From NCBI GenBank assembly GCA_963930775.1, contig OZ005689.1:35480694-35544693 (forward strand): 64,000 nt of DNA, given 5' to 3'. A program made the translations under genes and the position numbers. The notes under the pieces were generated by a model that was given only the letters and a program-made list of their open reading frames with translations, made no database searches and was not told the origin of the DNA. This DNA is from Cliona cf. orientalis (Eukaryota; Porifera; Demospongiae; Clionaida; Clionaidae). Below are positions 11,195 through 21,518 of this stretch, piece after piece (positions within the stretch are counted from its first letter, which is position 1; each line of letters starts with the position of its first letter).

Positions 11195-12092
11195 TTGCCT
11201 GAATTAAAGGTCACCCTTAAGATAGGGGAGGTTAACACAGTGGAAGGTGGAAATTCACTTCAGACAGTCCTAGAGAGACACTCAGCAGTGTTTGAGAAGG
11301 GGCTGGGGTGCCTAAAGTGCATGACAGTGAACTTAAATGTAGACAACAATGCCACACCCAACTTTTACAAGGCCACAACAGTGCCTCTTGCCCTCAAAGG
11401 AAAAGTGGAAGCAGAGTTAGACAACTTGGAAACTATGGGGATCATTTCTCCAATTCAGTTCTCAAGATGGGCTGCCCCAGTAGTACCTGTAATTAAGCAG
11501 AAGGGGGGAGTGAGACTTTGTGGAGATTATAAGCTTACAGTAAATCAAGCCAGCCCCGTTGACTCTTACCCACTTCCCAGAGTGGATGAGCTCCTTGTTA
11601 GTTTGTCAGGGGGAAAATTGTTCTCCAAACTAGATCTCACAAGCATACCTCCAGCTGCCACTTGATGAGCAGTCCCGAGAGTACGTGACGGTCAATACCA
11701 ACAAGGGGTTGTACCGCTACAACCGATTACCCTTTGGGGTGTCATCCGCGCCTTCGATTTTCCAGCGAACGATGGATAACTTGATGCGAGGGATAAAGGG
11801 CGTGTCAACCTATATCGATGATATCCTCATTTCAGGCTCGACTATCAATAAGCATCTAGAAACGCTTAATGTAGTACTACAGAAGTTGGAGACGGCAGGC
11901 CTCAAGCTTAACAAATCAAAATGCTTCTTTTGCACTCCCAGGGTTGAATATTTGGGGCACATTATCGACAAAGTTGACAGCAGAGGTGCTAGCAATTCGA
12001 GAGGCACCGAGATCTCACAACATGAGCGAGCTCCAATCATTTTTTGGCATAACAAATTACTACAATCGTTTCCTTCCGAATTAATCCACTAA
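11195..12092 (+). pseudogene. pol: Gypsy reverse transcriptase, two frames
   Basis: RT is readable in two ORFs with a frame break near 11650-11685. The first (11195-11665) covers the approach and fingers/palm entry: VLERHSAVFEKGLG, WAAPVVPVIKQKGGVRLCGD and FSKLDLT. The second (11685-12092) holds YNRLPFGVSSAPSIFQRTMD and the catalytic YIDDILISG, then GLKLNKSKCFF and YLGHIID. Motif order and spacing are those of Ty3/gypsy RT, which copies element RNA. The break falls within the palm, so the copy is dead unless recoding occurs. Confidence 0.85.
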
Positions 12093-12805
12093 ATTAGCAC
12101 CTCTGTACCGACTTCTACAAAAGAACGTCCCATGGATGTGGGCCAATAGTGACAACCAAGCATTCGAAGCCGCAGAACGAGCGCTCAAAGACAATTCACT
12201 TCTAGTTCATTTCGACGGAAAAAAACCATTGGTACTCACATGTGATGCATCGCAGTACGGCCTCGAAACCGAGCTATCGCACGTGATGGAAGATGGGCAG
12301 GAAAGGCCTATAGCTTATGCCTCAAGGACGTTATCACCTGCCGAAAAAAATGACGCCCAGATTGAAAAGGAAGGGCTTGCAACAATTTTTGGAGTCAAGA
12401 AATTCCACTACTACCTTTATGGTAGACCCTTCATTATCAAGTCCGATCATCAGCCTCTCCCACCTCTTTAACGAGAAAGAATCTCATAAACGGCGTCTTC
12501 CGGAATACAGAGGTGAGCGCTCACCCTCAGCACCTATCAGTACACAATTCGCCACAAGGCGGGTGCTTTTCTCTCTAACGCTGATGCGCTTAGCCGCCTA
12601 CCAAGGCCAGTAACCACACATTCTGATCGTGTACCGGGAGATCTCCTTCACCTGTTTAACCACTTGTCAGCTACTACAGTGAGCGCCAAAGCCATCAAGG
12701 AATGGACGAACGGAGACCCAACTCTCTCAAAAGAACAATACGCCATGACTGGATGGCCAGTGACAACATTGGACCTACCAGTCGAGAGCTATACATGTCG
12801 ATCAA
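12093..12805 (+). pseudogene. pol: Gypsy RNase H and start of integrase linker, truncated
   Basis: RNase H is readable at 12136-12471: LVLTCDASQYGLETELSHVM, then PIAYASRTLSPAEKN, and KFHYYLYGRPFIIKSDHQPL. The frame then shifts. A short tail at about 12640-12795 (NHLSATTVSAKAIKEW, TGWPVTTLDLPVES) matches the RNase H-integrase linker of K02A2.6-like elements. At about 12812 the element is cut by a reverse-oriented miniature-element fragment. No integrase follows here; integrase-like pieces occur at 34384-35040. Confidence 0.75.
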
Positions 12806-12811
12806 CCCTTC

Positions 12812-13105
12812 TTCTAACTGTTGCCATTGTCTGCGGAGGCTAGTTGATCTACACAAAGGCGAAATAAGCCTTCATTTTGACCCACCTAGTCGGCACAGCT
12901 GCTGTACCCGGAGCCCGTTGCTATGGGCGCTAATTAGTATTCTCTACCTAGATACAGCTAGATACATCGACCTACTGAAAGTTTGTTCTTTTAAGCTTCT
13001 TGGGCATCGAAGCTAGAACAATCAGTAGTCGGTTTAGACGAAATTCAACTCTTGCTCGATCTTTATGTACATTTTGAATGGCCCCGCCCGAGGCCATTTA
13101 ATTCA
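12812..13105 (-). mobile_element. Reverse-oriented fragment of TGTGAC-ended miniature element
   Basis: The reverse complement matches the interior of copies at 4935 and 13505, including AGCGCCCATAGCAACGGGCT and CGAGCAAGAGTTGAATTTCG. It lacks both termini and marks the 3' break of the gypsy element. Confidence 0.65.
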
Positions 13106-13504
13106 TAATTGAAGCCCAACAATTTTACACATTCCCACCTACAACATGCACCCACCTGACAGCTGCTCACACACACATGGACGCAAGTGCAGGTTCCCAC
13201 GCTCAGCTTAGTCTAGACACTTAGATACCTTGTATGCTCTCTACCTAGTATTTTATCAATACTATTATCAATACTATACTACCAAGAATTTATAGCACAG
13301 TGAGTGTTGTAGTATAGCACATTTTCTCATAGTACTGATTAGTGTGGGGCTCACTCAGGCTCCCCCCTACAAGCCACAGACAACCAAGGCTGTGCCCATA
13401 ATAGATAAGGTATACAAGAATAGTCATTCTATGTTTGCCACAATATATCCCTCCTCCACTGATTGCTTCATATGGGAATACAATTTTTGGGGTAGTGATT
13501 TAAT

Positions 13505-14159
13505 TGTGACCGGATATGGGAACCCTCCGTTTAGGATTTCTTCTGAAAATTGAGTTTTATGTATGGTTGATAAGCTCTACCATAGAGCTGACCCGCGTTC
13601 AAGTCTTAAGCCGATCACGCGCTTCGTTATGGAGATACAGCGCTTTGTTTGCGATCATGCCACACTCCCAATAATCGACAAATTACGGTCTAAAGGTGTT
13701 GCTATGCATGCATATAGCATTTCTGCATACTATGCATGAACAGCAAATCAATTAAATGGCGCTGGGCGGGGCCGTTTGAAATGAACGTAAAGATCGAGCA
13801 AGGGTCGAATTTCGTCGTCTAAAACGACAGCCGATTGTTCTTCGATGCCCAAGAACCTTAGAAGGTGAGCGAGTTCGATGAATCTAGCTGTATCTCGATA
13901 ACCCGCTGGCGAGAATTGTAATTAGCGCCCATAGCAACAGGCTTCGGGTATGGCAGCTGTGCCAACTAGGTGGGTCAAAATGAAGGCTTATTTCGCCTTG
14001 GTATAGCACAATTATCCTCCGTAGACGACGGTAACAGAGGGGTTGTTGGACACGTATAATTATGACAAAATTTGGACTTCGACAAATTTCAACTTTAGCT
14101 ACTAAAAACGCAAATCGCGCGCGGATCCCATACGGAGGGTTTTCCCAAATCCGGACACA
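13505..14159 (+). mobile_element. Complete TGTGAC-ended miniature element, copy 2
   Basis: The termini are TGTGACCGGATATGGGAACC (left) and, reversed from the right, TGTGTCCGGATTTGGGAAAA. The interior is collinear with copy 1 (4935-5593), 655 bp. It lies about 35 bp from copy 3 in the same orientation. Confidence 0.8.
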
Positions 14160-14192
14160 TAATATGGAATGATGGACGGACGGTAGATATAT

Positions 14193-14834
14193 ATTTGATC
14201 GTCTCTGAGAAAACCCGGCATATGGGATTTTTGTTTTATGTATGGTTGATAAGCTCTACCATAGAGCTTACCCGCATTCAAGTTTCAGACCGACTGTGCA
14301 CTTCGTTGTGGAGATACAGCGCTTTGTTTGCAATTGCGCCACACCCCCAATAATCGAGAAATTACGGTCTAAAGGCGCTGCTATGAACGTTTCCGCATAC
14401 TATGCATGACCTGGAAGTCAATTAAATGGACCCGGGCGGAGCCGTTCGAAGTGAATGTAAAGATCGAGCAAAAGTTGAATTTCATTGACGACGGCCGATT
14501 GTTCTTAGATGCCGAAGAAGCTAAAAAGGTGAGCGAATGTACAGTAGTTCAATGAATCTATATAGCTGTGTCTAGTAGGTAGAGCATTCTAAGTAGCACC
14601 CATAGCAATGGGCTCCGTGTAAGGCAGCTGTACAGACTAGGTAGGTCAAAATGAAGGCTTATGTCACCTTTGCAACTTATGGTTAGCCTCTGTAGACGAC
14701 GGTAAAGGTTAGTAGAAAGGTTCTTTGGCATGAATATGACAAAAACTCAACTTTGACATTTTTTTATGTGAACGTGCATTGCACGAATTGCGTGCAGATC
14801 CTATATGCCGGGTTTTGTCAGATACGGTCACATA
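14193..14834 (+). mobile_element. TGTGAC-ended miniature element, copy 3
   Basis: The left end is degraded (TCTCTGAGAAAACCCGGCAT); the right end reversed reads TATGTGACCGTATCTGACAA followed by AACCCGGCATATAGG. The CCCGGCAT subterminal variant is shared with copy 4 at 35783. The interior is collinear with copies 1 and 2. Confidence 0.75.
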
Positions 14835-14942
14835 TACTTGTGTTAATGCAGGGCATTTGGGAGCGAGCCTGAGCGAGTACCGAATTCTGTCAAATTTCAC
14901 CTAGCTGCCATGTGATAGCCCCCTCCACGTAGTGTCTACTCT

Positions 14943-15330
14943 TATGCCGTGCCAGCATATGAGCGACCCAAAGGGCGGCGAAGGAGCGTCCGACTGCATG
15001 TCAGATGTGTTAGGCGAAGTTCATTAGTATTGCTTTACCTTATAAGGAGTGGCCAGTTGTAGGGTATTTCCATTGGTTAAGCTCTGACCGATCTCCCATA
15101 GTGATAGCACCGCCCGTAGTACAGTCTACAAACCACACTACAGACATAGTCAATTAGCTAGTACAGTGTGGCTTGTACAAAAGTAATCTGCTATGCACTG
15201 CACGTTCCAAATAAGGAAGTATAGTCTTAAGTACTTTGCCTAACACATACTACAGCCAACCCTACAGCAGTCTGAAGCTTCTTTGCCGCCCTTTGGGCGG
15301 CTCATCTTTTCCTGGCCGTACGTGTATGCC
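14943..15330. mobile_element. Miniature element with CCCAAAGGGCGGC inverted repeats
   Basis: The left arm ATGAGCGACCCAAAGGGCGG and the right arm, reversed, ATGAGCCGCCCAAAGGGCGG pair over about 35 bp, followed by GAAGGAGC/AAAGAAGC. Approximately 390 bp, non-coding. Outer borders are approximate. Confidence 0.6.
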
Positions 15331-15340
15331 AACAGTTAGT

Positions 15341-15388
15341 CTCGTCCCCAGGTCCCTCTCGGTGCGTAGGGAGGGGCCTGGGACGAGG
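15341..15388. repeat. Short GC-rich palindrome
   Basis: CTCGTCCCCAGGTCCCTC pairs with GGGAGGGGCCTGGGACGAGG across a 9-nt loop. It is probably the end of a repeat family; there is no U tract or promoter context to call it a terminator. Confidence 0.5.
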
Positions 15389-18009
15389 CTAGCCAACAGT
15401 TAATAGCTACGGGCCATAGTCTGGCAAGACTGAGCCGCATAGCTGCCTCTGTTATAGCTACAGTCTCAGTGAGCAGCAAGTTACTGTCTATCTTGATCGC
15501 CTTCTTAACCGCTCCTCGCACGGTTGAGCTGACTATGATTGACGAGCTCTGTCCTCCTTTGCATTTTCTCTGGTTTACATTTCATGCCACGATCATGGAT
15601 GGCAATATTGTACTAAAACCACGAGTGTAAATCTGCAATTCGCTAAATTAGAACAGCGTATATACGGCGTGTGGCCCAAGAATGAGAATGCGCAATGGAT
15701 TATTTCATGCTTATGTCCATAGAGCCATGCTGGGCATATACTTTGCGTGACCGAGGTACCATATGTATACAGCGAACATACATTGAGGAACCGTTTATGT
15801 GGGGCTCGCTCAGGCTCGCCCCAATAAACGATTGACATCACTTGTGTGGGGCTTGCTTCGGCTCGCCCCAATTATGGATACATCCACATTTGATAGTAAC
15901 CCAGTATTGTTCTGCAGACATTGCAATTATGAGAGCAAGACCACATGCTGAGCTAGTGAATATAGTTAACCCTCAGTTCTAATATCTGCTGATTTGGCCC
16001 AATAAGCTTCACACAGCAAAACAGTGCTAGTTCGTTGCTGATTGTCAAGATATCCGAGAAATTACGTGGTGTCTAGTTGCTAGCGCAAGTCACTCTGACG
16101 GCATTCAAGTAAGTGTACGCCAAAGCACATTCTTCACAAATATTCAACTAACATGTGCAGCTCTGTGCAACCAGATGGGTTAGTCAAATAGATAATTGGT
16201 AGCAGAGAGAGACTGAGGATAGTCCTATGGAACTGATATGTTTGCTGATATGCTGGAGACCTGAAATGCACTACCACTCACACGCAGAATGGCAGCGTTC
16301 AGCTGGTGGATAAAGGGGCCCGGATAATTGAGGCTGCACTGTAGTTCACTGTGAAGTATCCTACATAGTGTTGCATCGAATTCACATCTCTCAGTCACCA
16401 GTAGCAAGACAGTAATATTAGGTTTTTTGCTAACAGCCCCTCTGAAACACCAGACTCGCAATCTGGGCACACGGGATGCAAGTTTCTGTCAAAAGAATGC
16501 CATACATTCTAGTGCTGGTGCTATTCACCTGCTGTCTGTTCTACACACAAGCACCATACATTTGTACAAGATCTAGACTTACATGAATCACAAGCAGCTG
16601 AAATTTTAGAATTGGGATTGTGTTAGCGTGAAACAACAGACAAGATGTGCATGCATGCACAGGTAGACAGGGGAGGGGCTGGCTTGCTATGCATGTGCAA
16701 CTGACAGGGGTAGAAATGTTGTCAATACCAACACCTGTATATTTGTTAGTTTGGAACACATTACCCCGTGCACATGCACAAGGGGTAAAATAATCGGTTT
16801 TGTCCATCTGTCTGCCTGTCACCACAAAATCGCCTGATCTGGATATCTAGGCATCTGAGCAACTAGTGAATATTATAACAATCCACATAAGTCGTTGAAA
16901 ATTTGTCTTCATTATGCTTCAAATTGTTTGGCAAGGCCCACAAGCATCGTAAACACTATCTTTATTGGCGACACCTATCAACTCTACCCATCCACTGCAG
17001 GCCATGTGCATACGTCAGCTACATACGCACACTACTGCTGCAGCTCTCAAACAGATGTGGATGCAGATGCAATGTGCGACAGGGTATGTGTTCTATAGAG
17101 CTCAAATTGTTTCGTAGTGCACTGGGGGGGGGGGGGGTGGGGGGAGCTTCCCCCCTCCCCCCATAGATAGAACCCTGGCAAGATTATTCCTGCCTTTGAT
17201 TTGAAAGGCTTCCACAATATGCAGGAGTGTCCTTGAAGTAGCTGGTCCAAAGGAAGTTGATTGCTATTCATAACTCAGTCAGCGGTGGTGCTGTATGGTG
17301 CAATTCGCCATAGCCTCGCCAATTAACTAGCTAGTAGCGCTGTGTAAACAATGGAGCACTATAGTTTGTAGCTCAAGGTATAGCTAGCTTGTCTGCATGA
17401 TGAAGAGATCTAGCTGCTCCGGGCATATGGCAGTGACTCCCTTGTTGAGCACATAATTTACTCAGTTGGGCAAAGGGTAAACAATGTTCATCACATTGTC
17501 ACGCGCAAAATGTAGGCATTGTCAGGTGCGTTTTCATCAGTTCTTGCTTATACACGGACACAATGTATGGCCTAGTTTTAGTTTCTGCAGAGACTTCTTT
17601 CAATTGTTGCTGTTTAAGTTGGCACTGTACATCAATCTGTGATGGCAATTTTGATCTCGCAACAATACATGGTGCAAATACAAGCCTTATCGAGACGACT
17701 ATCCCTGTAATTAGTAGTCTCGTGCCCAGCCTCTTTGTTACATGCAGAAAATAAAAGTATGGTGAAATGCACATGGTTCCGGCTGGGTGTAAGGCTGTGT
17801 GAATGGTGCATATAAGCAAAACATCATGATCACACTACCACTGATATTTGCGTGTCATAATAATATTATGTTGTATACATCTGGAACAAAATTGAATAAA
17901 CATTTCACCACCACTCTTTCTGATCCGCGTGTGGGTATGACACTACATAATCAGGGACCTGAGGAAAACTTCCGTTCCGTTCGTATAGTCTGGTGGGCCA
18001 GGCACTTCA
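15389..18009. other. Mostly unassigned; scattered short repeats
   Basis: Contains TGTGGGGCTCGCTCAGGCTC motifs near 15799 and 15842 (also near 13344), a TTACCCC..GGGGTAA palindrome near 16762-16790, and a poly-G tract with adjacent C-rich run at about 17125-17162. A minus frame at 16225-16470 (LLVTERCEFDATLCRILHSE) looks mildly protein-like but has no recognisable family or firm splice sites. Confidence 0.35.
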
Positions 18010-18010
18010 C

Positions 18011-18206
18011 AAGGGAGGAGGAAGGGTCTGGTATTGTGCCCATACCGGAGTTGTACTAGTGCTTAGCTGTTACTCCTGTGTGCAAAACCTCACTCGTGAG
18101 ATGTAGTCAAGGGAGGAGGAAGGGTCTGGTATTGTACCCATACCGGAGTTGTACCAGTGCTTAGCTGTTACGCCTGTGTGCAAAACCTCACTCGTGAGAT
18201 GTAGTC
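18011..18206. repeat. Two-copy tandem duplication, 98-bp unit
   Basis: The unit beginning AAGGGAGGAGGAAGGGTCTG is repeated at 18011 and 18109 with only a few differences (for example TGTGCCC/TGTACCC). The flanks do not share the sequence, so it is a recent local duplication. Confidence 0.85.
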
Positions 18207-18611
18207 TAGCAGCCTAGCAAACCCTGGTGATTACGTGGAGCAATCAAACTGGCTCCACTCCTGGCTGCAGCAGGTACTAGTCTCATACACATATATAGGC
18301 ATAACACCAGATCTCGAAAGACAAGATCATCTTGCATCTGAGATTATTTACATGCTATTTATCATTACGATAATGGGACAAAACTTACCATTATCTCGCT
18401 GACAGCATTCACGTGGCACGATGGATGATATGCGCTGAAAGCACGGCCTTTGACCTTAAAAATTGACAACCGACAAACAGTCATTCATATCTCCTACAAC
18501 GCTAAAAATGCTCAAAAAAGGGTAAGCAGGTAAAAGAATTACGTGAGCGCTTCTGGGGGCAATTTGGGATATATCCACCCACGCAATTAGTAGGTACTTT
18601 AATTAGTAGTT

Positions 18612-18831
18612 ATGCACCTATCAATGTATTGCCCCACCTACCACCCTACTAGTAAAGGATGAGGATTTGACCAATAAGCATGCCCCAGGTCAGAGGGATT
18701 TGATCAATATTTATGGATATTAAACGGGAAAAGTACAGTCCTATGATGGGGGCATTTGACCCTAGTATTTGCTCCAATTGATTTTATACGGGTCAAATCC
18801 CCCACTCAGGGCAATACAATGATAGGTGCAT
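18612..18831. mobile_element. Miniature element with ATGCACCTATCA termini
   Basis: ATGCACCTATCAATGTATTG at the left mirrors ATGCACCTATCATTGTATTG read inward from the right, both followed by CCC. 220 bp, non-coding. No convincing target duplication was found. Confidence 0.65.
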
Positions 18832-18921
18832 TATAACAAGCTATGTGGCCACAACTTTAATTGGCAAGAGGTATATAGCCTAGTACTGGAAGTAGAGTAA
18901 CGCTTGATTAGAAGTACTGTA

Positions 18922-19101
18922 TAGCGGGAAACTTTCGAGGGAGAAAACTCATGAATTTCGCGATTTTTCAGCCATATGCGCAAGTTTTCTCCATGAAATT
19001 CTAGGTATGCCACACCCATTATGCGACCAGTTTTAGCATTCCGCGAAATGATCCTTTCCTATTGATCCGCAAAAGTTTTCTCCCTTGAAAATTTCCCGCT
19101 A
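18922..19101. mobile_element. 180-bp miniature element with 7-bp target duplication
   Basis: The termini are TAGCGGGAAACTTTCGAGGG (left) and, reversed from the right, TAGCGGGAAATTTTCAAGGG, both continuing AGAAAACT. TACTGTA flanks both sides exactly (18915-18921 and 19102-19108). Non-coding. Confidence 0.8.
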
Positions 19102-19108
19102 TACTGTA

Positions 19109-19213
19109 CTTGAAGGAGACTAGAGGTAGAGGTAGAAAAGGAGTGCTGGAATCAGAGTGGAAGTAGAGAAGACTGGAAGTTGATTGAAGTACTAGAAGTA
19201 GACTAGAAAATAC
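19109..19213 (+). repeat. AGAAGTAGACTAGAAGTAC-type degenerate array, left arm
   Basis: Degenerate repeats of GAAGTACTAGAAGTAGACTA. The same unit is found in reverse orientation at 19850-20035 on the other side of the miniature element at 19215-19844. Confidence 0.6.
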
Positions 19214-19214
19214 T

Positions 19215-19844
19215 ATATGTGACAGTTCACAAGAAAACCATGCATAATGTGCTGAAAAATTTTGAGTTTAGGCCATAATTACGAACTATAACCTTTGAAC
19301 TATTGCTCCAGCAAATTTGAAGTCTGTAGTCAAGGAGATATGAGCAAAAATATACCCGGATCGCCGGTACTAAAGTTTTGCAAAACAATTGCAATGAACA
19401 TTGCTACATACGTTGCACGTGGAAGTCCGTGCACTCACTGTTATGTTATGTGTCCCTGCCCACCAAGTAAATGAGCTAGCTGGCTGCCAAAACGCTTGAA
19501 GGAGAGCAGCAGCCGTTTCAATTAAAAAAAGAACAAGACAAGCATTTCTAAAGATCGTTAGTACAAAGAATCGAAGAAAGTGGCTGTCTTTTTTTGTGTG
19601 CGTGCAGCTGCCATGTTTAACCAACCACAAGGGCTCCGTATCGTGGCCGCTCTATGTAGCTTCTCGCCTGACTTCTTCAAGCTATAACTCGGTAAGTATA
19701 GCGTTCTAGACGCTTGTGTAGAGAAATATTGATCTATATAAAAAGGTGAAAATCGATAGTTATCACCATAGGCGACTATTTTGGCCTGTATCTCAGATTG
19801 ATATCCAGCACATTATGCATGGTTTCTCGTGGACGGTCACATAT
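19215..19844. mobile_element. Miniature element with TGTGAC..CCATGCATAATGTGCTG termini
   Basis: Left TATATGTGACAGTTCACAAG and right, reversed, TATATGTGACCGTCCACGAG, each followed by AAA-CCATGCATAATGTGCTG, give about 40-bp inverted ends. 630 bp. A related copy lacking the left end is at 56240-56757. The 86-codon minus frame inside is not a recognised protein. Confidence 0.75.
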
Positions 19845-19849
19845 AGATC

Positions 19850-20035
19850 AACTTAGTCTAGTATGTACCTCTACTCCACTTCTAGTCTAATTCTAGTACC
19901 GCTAATCCTCTCCTAGTCCACTTTTACTACCTCTAATCCACTTCTAGTACCTCTATTCACTTCTTGTCCACTGTTAGTACTCTAATCAACCTATAGTCCA
20001 GTAATAGTAATTCTAATCCACTTCTAGTACTGTGG
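19850..20035 (-). repeat. CTAGTCCACTTCTAATCC-type degenerate array, right arm
   Basis: About ten degenerate units of TCCACTTCTAGTACCTCTAA. Read on the minus strand they match the array at 19109-19213, so the two arrays are inverted around the element at 19215-19844. Confidence 0.6.
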
Positions 20036-20182
20036 TAGCCGTGCAGTCGCCGCCAATGGTTGGCCAATATTTAATGTCAACAATATATTCCAATAGACAG
20101 CTCACAAAATAACAAAATTCATACAGATTTGTACGTACCAGTAAAAGGAAACCACAACAGGTATTTACAGGAAATAAACAAT
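20036..20182 (-). repeat. Solo LTR-like segment, reverse copy of 9830-9988
   Basis: The reverse complement contains TGGTTTCCTTTTACTGGTAC and ATTAAATATTGGCCAACCAT, matching the segment upstream of gypsy gag at 9830-9988. It is cut by the miniature element starting at 20183 and ends in the satellite array on the other side. Confidence 0.55.
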
Positions 20183-20543
20183 TGTGACCTGCTCCAGGAA
20201 AAGCTAGGGACTGTTCGTAATTTTTCATGAATATTGAGATTTTGGCATGGATAGATAGCTCTGTCTATGCTGAGCAAACTGGTGCAAGTTTTGAAGAAAA
20301 ATATTGATCACAAGTGAATTTTTATACAGGCGGGTAGATCGGAGGTATTAATTGCGCCCATAGCTACATTTAATTTCATACAAGTGTATGAACATAATAT
20401 TATATCAAAATAAAGCCAAAATATTCCCTTGTTTGACAGTCTAAAAAACAGAAATTTGAAGAAAAAAAGATTTTTTCACATTTTGGCCATTATTGGAAAA
20501 TGATTATGCTGAATGATCCCTTTTCCTGGAGCATGCATGTCAC
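20183..20543. mobile_element. TGTGAC-ended miniature element inserted in LTR-like repeat
   Basis: TGTGACCTGCTCCAGGAAAA on the left mirrors CGTGACATGCATGCTCCAGG and AAAAGGGATC read inward from the right. The interior shares text with 4392-4670, so this is a diverged member. It interrupts the solo LTR-like segment. Confidence 0.6.
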
Positions 20544-21088
20544 GATTATTTAGTAATGTTCAGTGTTACCACACTTTCCCCCTTCTCAAGTTTATAACAT
20601 CTTAAATCTCATTCTGTCCATATCATGCTGGGGGTGTTGTGCTTCGAGTTGAACGGCGAAGTGTGGGATTCGGCTGATTTACGGAGGGTGGCACTACCGG
20701 TGGTCGACGTGGTAAGTTTAAAGCAGACGGATCTGCCTCGGGTGGAGAGTCTCCTCATGCATGTTAAGGCCTGGGCCAGGCCATACGCGCATGCGGAAGT
20801 ATACGGAGAAAATTAAATATTATACGGAGGTGTGGCTATAATATTATACAGAGGCGTGGCTATGGCTGACTTAATTGCAGTCCATCAAGAAGCGAGTGGC
20901 TAGTGAGTTTAGGAAATGTAGTTAGCTATCTACAATGTCAGTCGTTAGCTTAGGTTAGGTCTCTATTTAACGTGTAGTGAATAGTTTGAGTTCGTCGCTA
21001 GGCTTTTCTCGTTCTACAAACCGAGTCAAAGGCGGCAACCGTATCGAGCGATCAAAATATTCATTGAATACGGATTTGAAAAGAGCTA
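20544..21088. other. Left flank of the large transposon; nothing certain
   Basis: A 63-codon frame at 20625-20816 (LNGEVWDSADLRRVALPVVD) contains a good donor-like GTGGTAAGTT but has no recognisable family. ACGGAGGTGTGGCTAT is repeated at about 20823 and, varied, at 20848. The TA at 21087-21088 is the target dinucleotide of the element that follows. Confidence 0.35.
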
Positions 21089-21303
21089 GAGTAAGCGATC
21101 AATAACTGGCCGGACCAATTTTCGGACGCTCACTCCGGGAGAACGGAAAGAGATATGGACTCAGCTCTTGCACCAGATTGTAGCTCGGTCTCTGCGCTAC
21201 TTGCAAACCGGCGATGATCCCTGAGCGTTCATGCATAATGACGTCATCGCGCTAAATTCGCAGCGTCTGAAAACAGCAGTTTTCAGACAAAATAACCGAT
21301 TTT
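21089..21303 (+). repeat. Left terminal inverted repeat of the pogo-type element
   Basis: Matches the reverse complement of the right end at roughly 90% by eye. Landmarks: GAGTAAGCGATCAATAACTG, GGAGAACGGAAAGAGATATG, CTACTTGCAAACCGGCGATG and a TGACGTCA palindrome near 21240. Confidence 0.85.
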
Positions 21304-21518
21304 CGGACTCTGGCTGCGGAAATTGCCTACAGCATGGGCAAGCTCCATCGTTGGTACTCAAATAACCCTAAACCCTTCCCATTTTAACCCTCCAATAGTT
21401 GACCGCAGGTACGCTCTTTTGTGGTTTTACACATCCGGTTTGCATACGTTAAAACATAATCAATATTCGGACAGCAATATCTTTTAATACAAAACACCAT
21501 GCAAAATGATTTGATTGT

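Noticed and set aside
15336-15871. Minus-strand ORFs of 61 and 92 codons
   Set aside because: Overlap a GC palindrome and the TGTGGGGCTCGCTC repeats; no domain or splice support.
19370-19630. 86-codon minus-strand ORF (MWLVKHGSCTH...)
   Set aside because: Lies wholly inside a miniature element; the second copy near 56290-56530 does not preserve the frame.
20625-20816. 63-codon ORF with LNGEVWDSADLRRVALPVVD
   Set aside because: Possible exon (a donor-like GTAAGTTT is present) but no partner exon, acceptor or family could be supported, so it is left as a note only.
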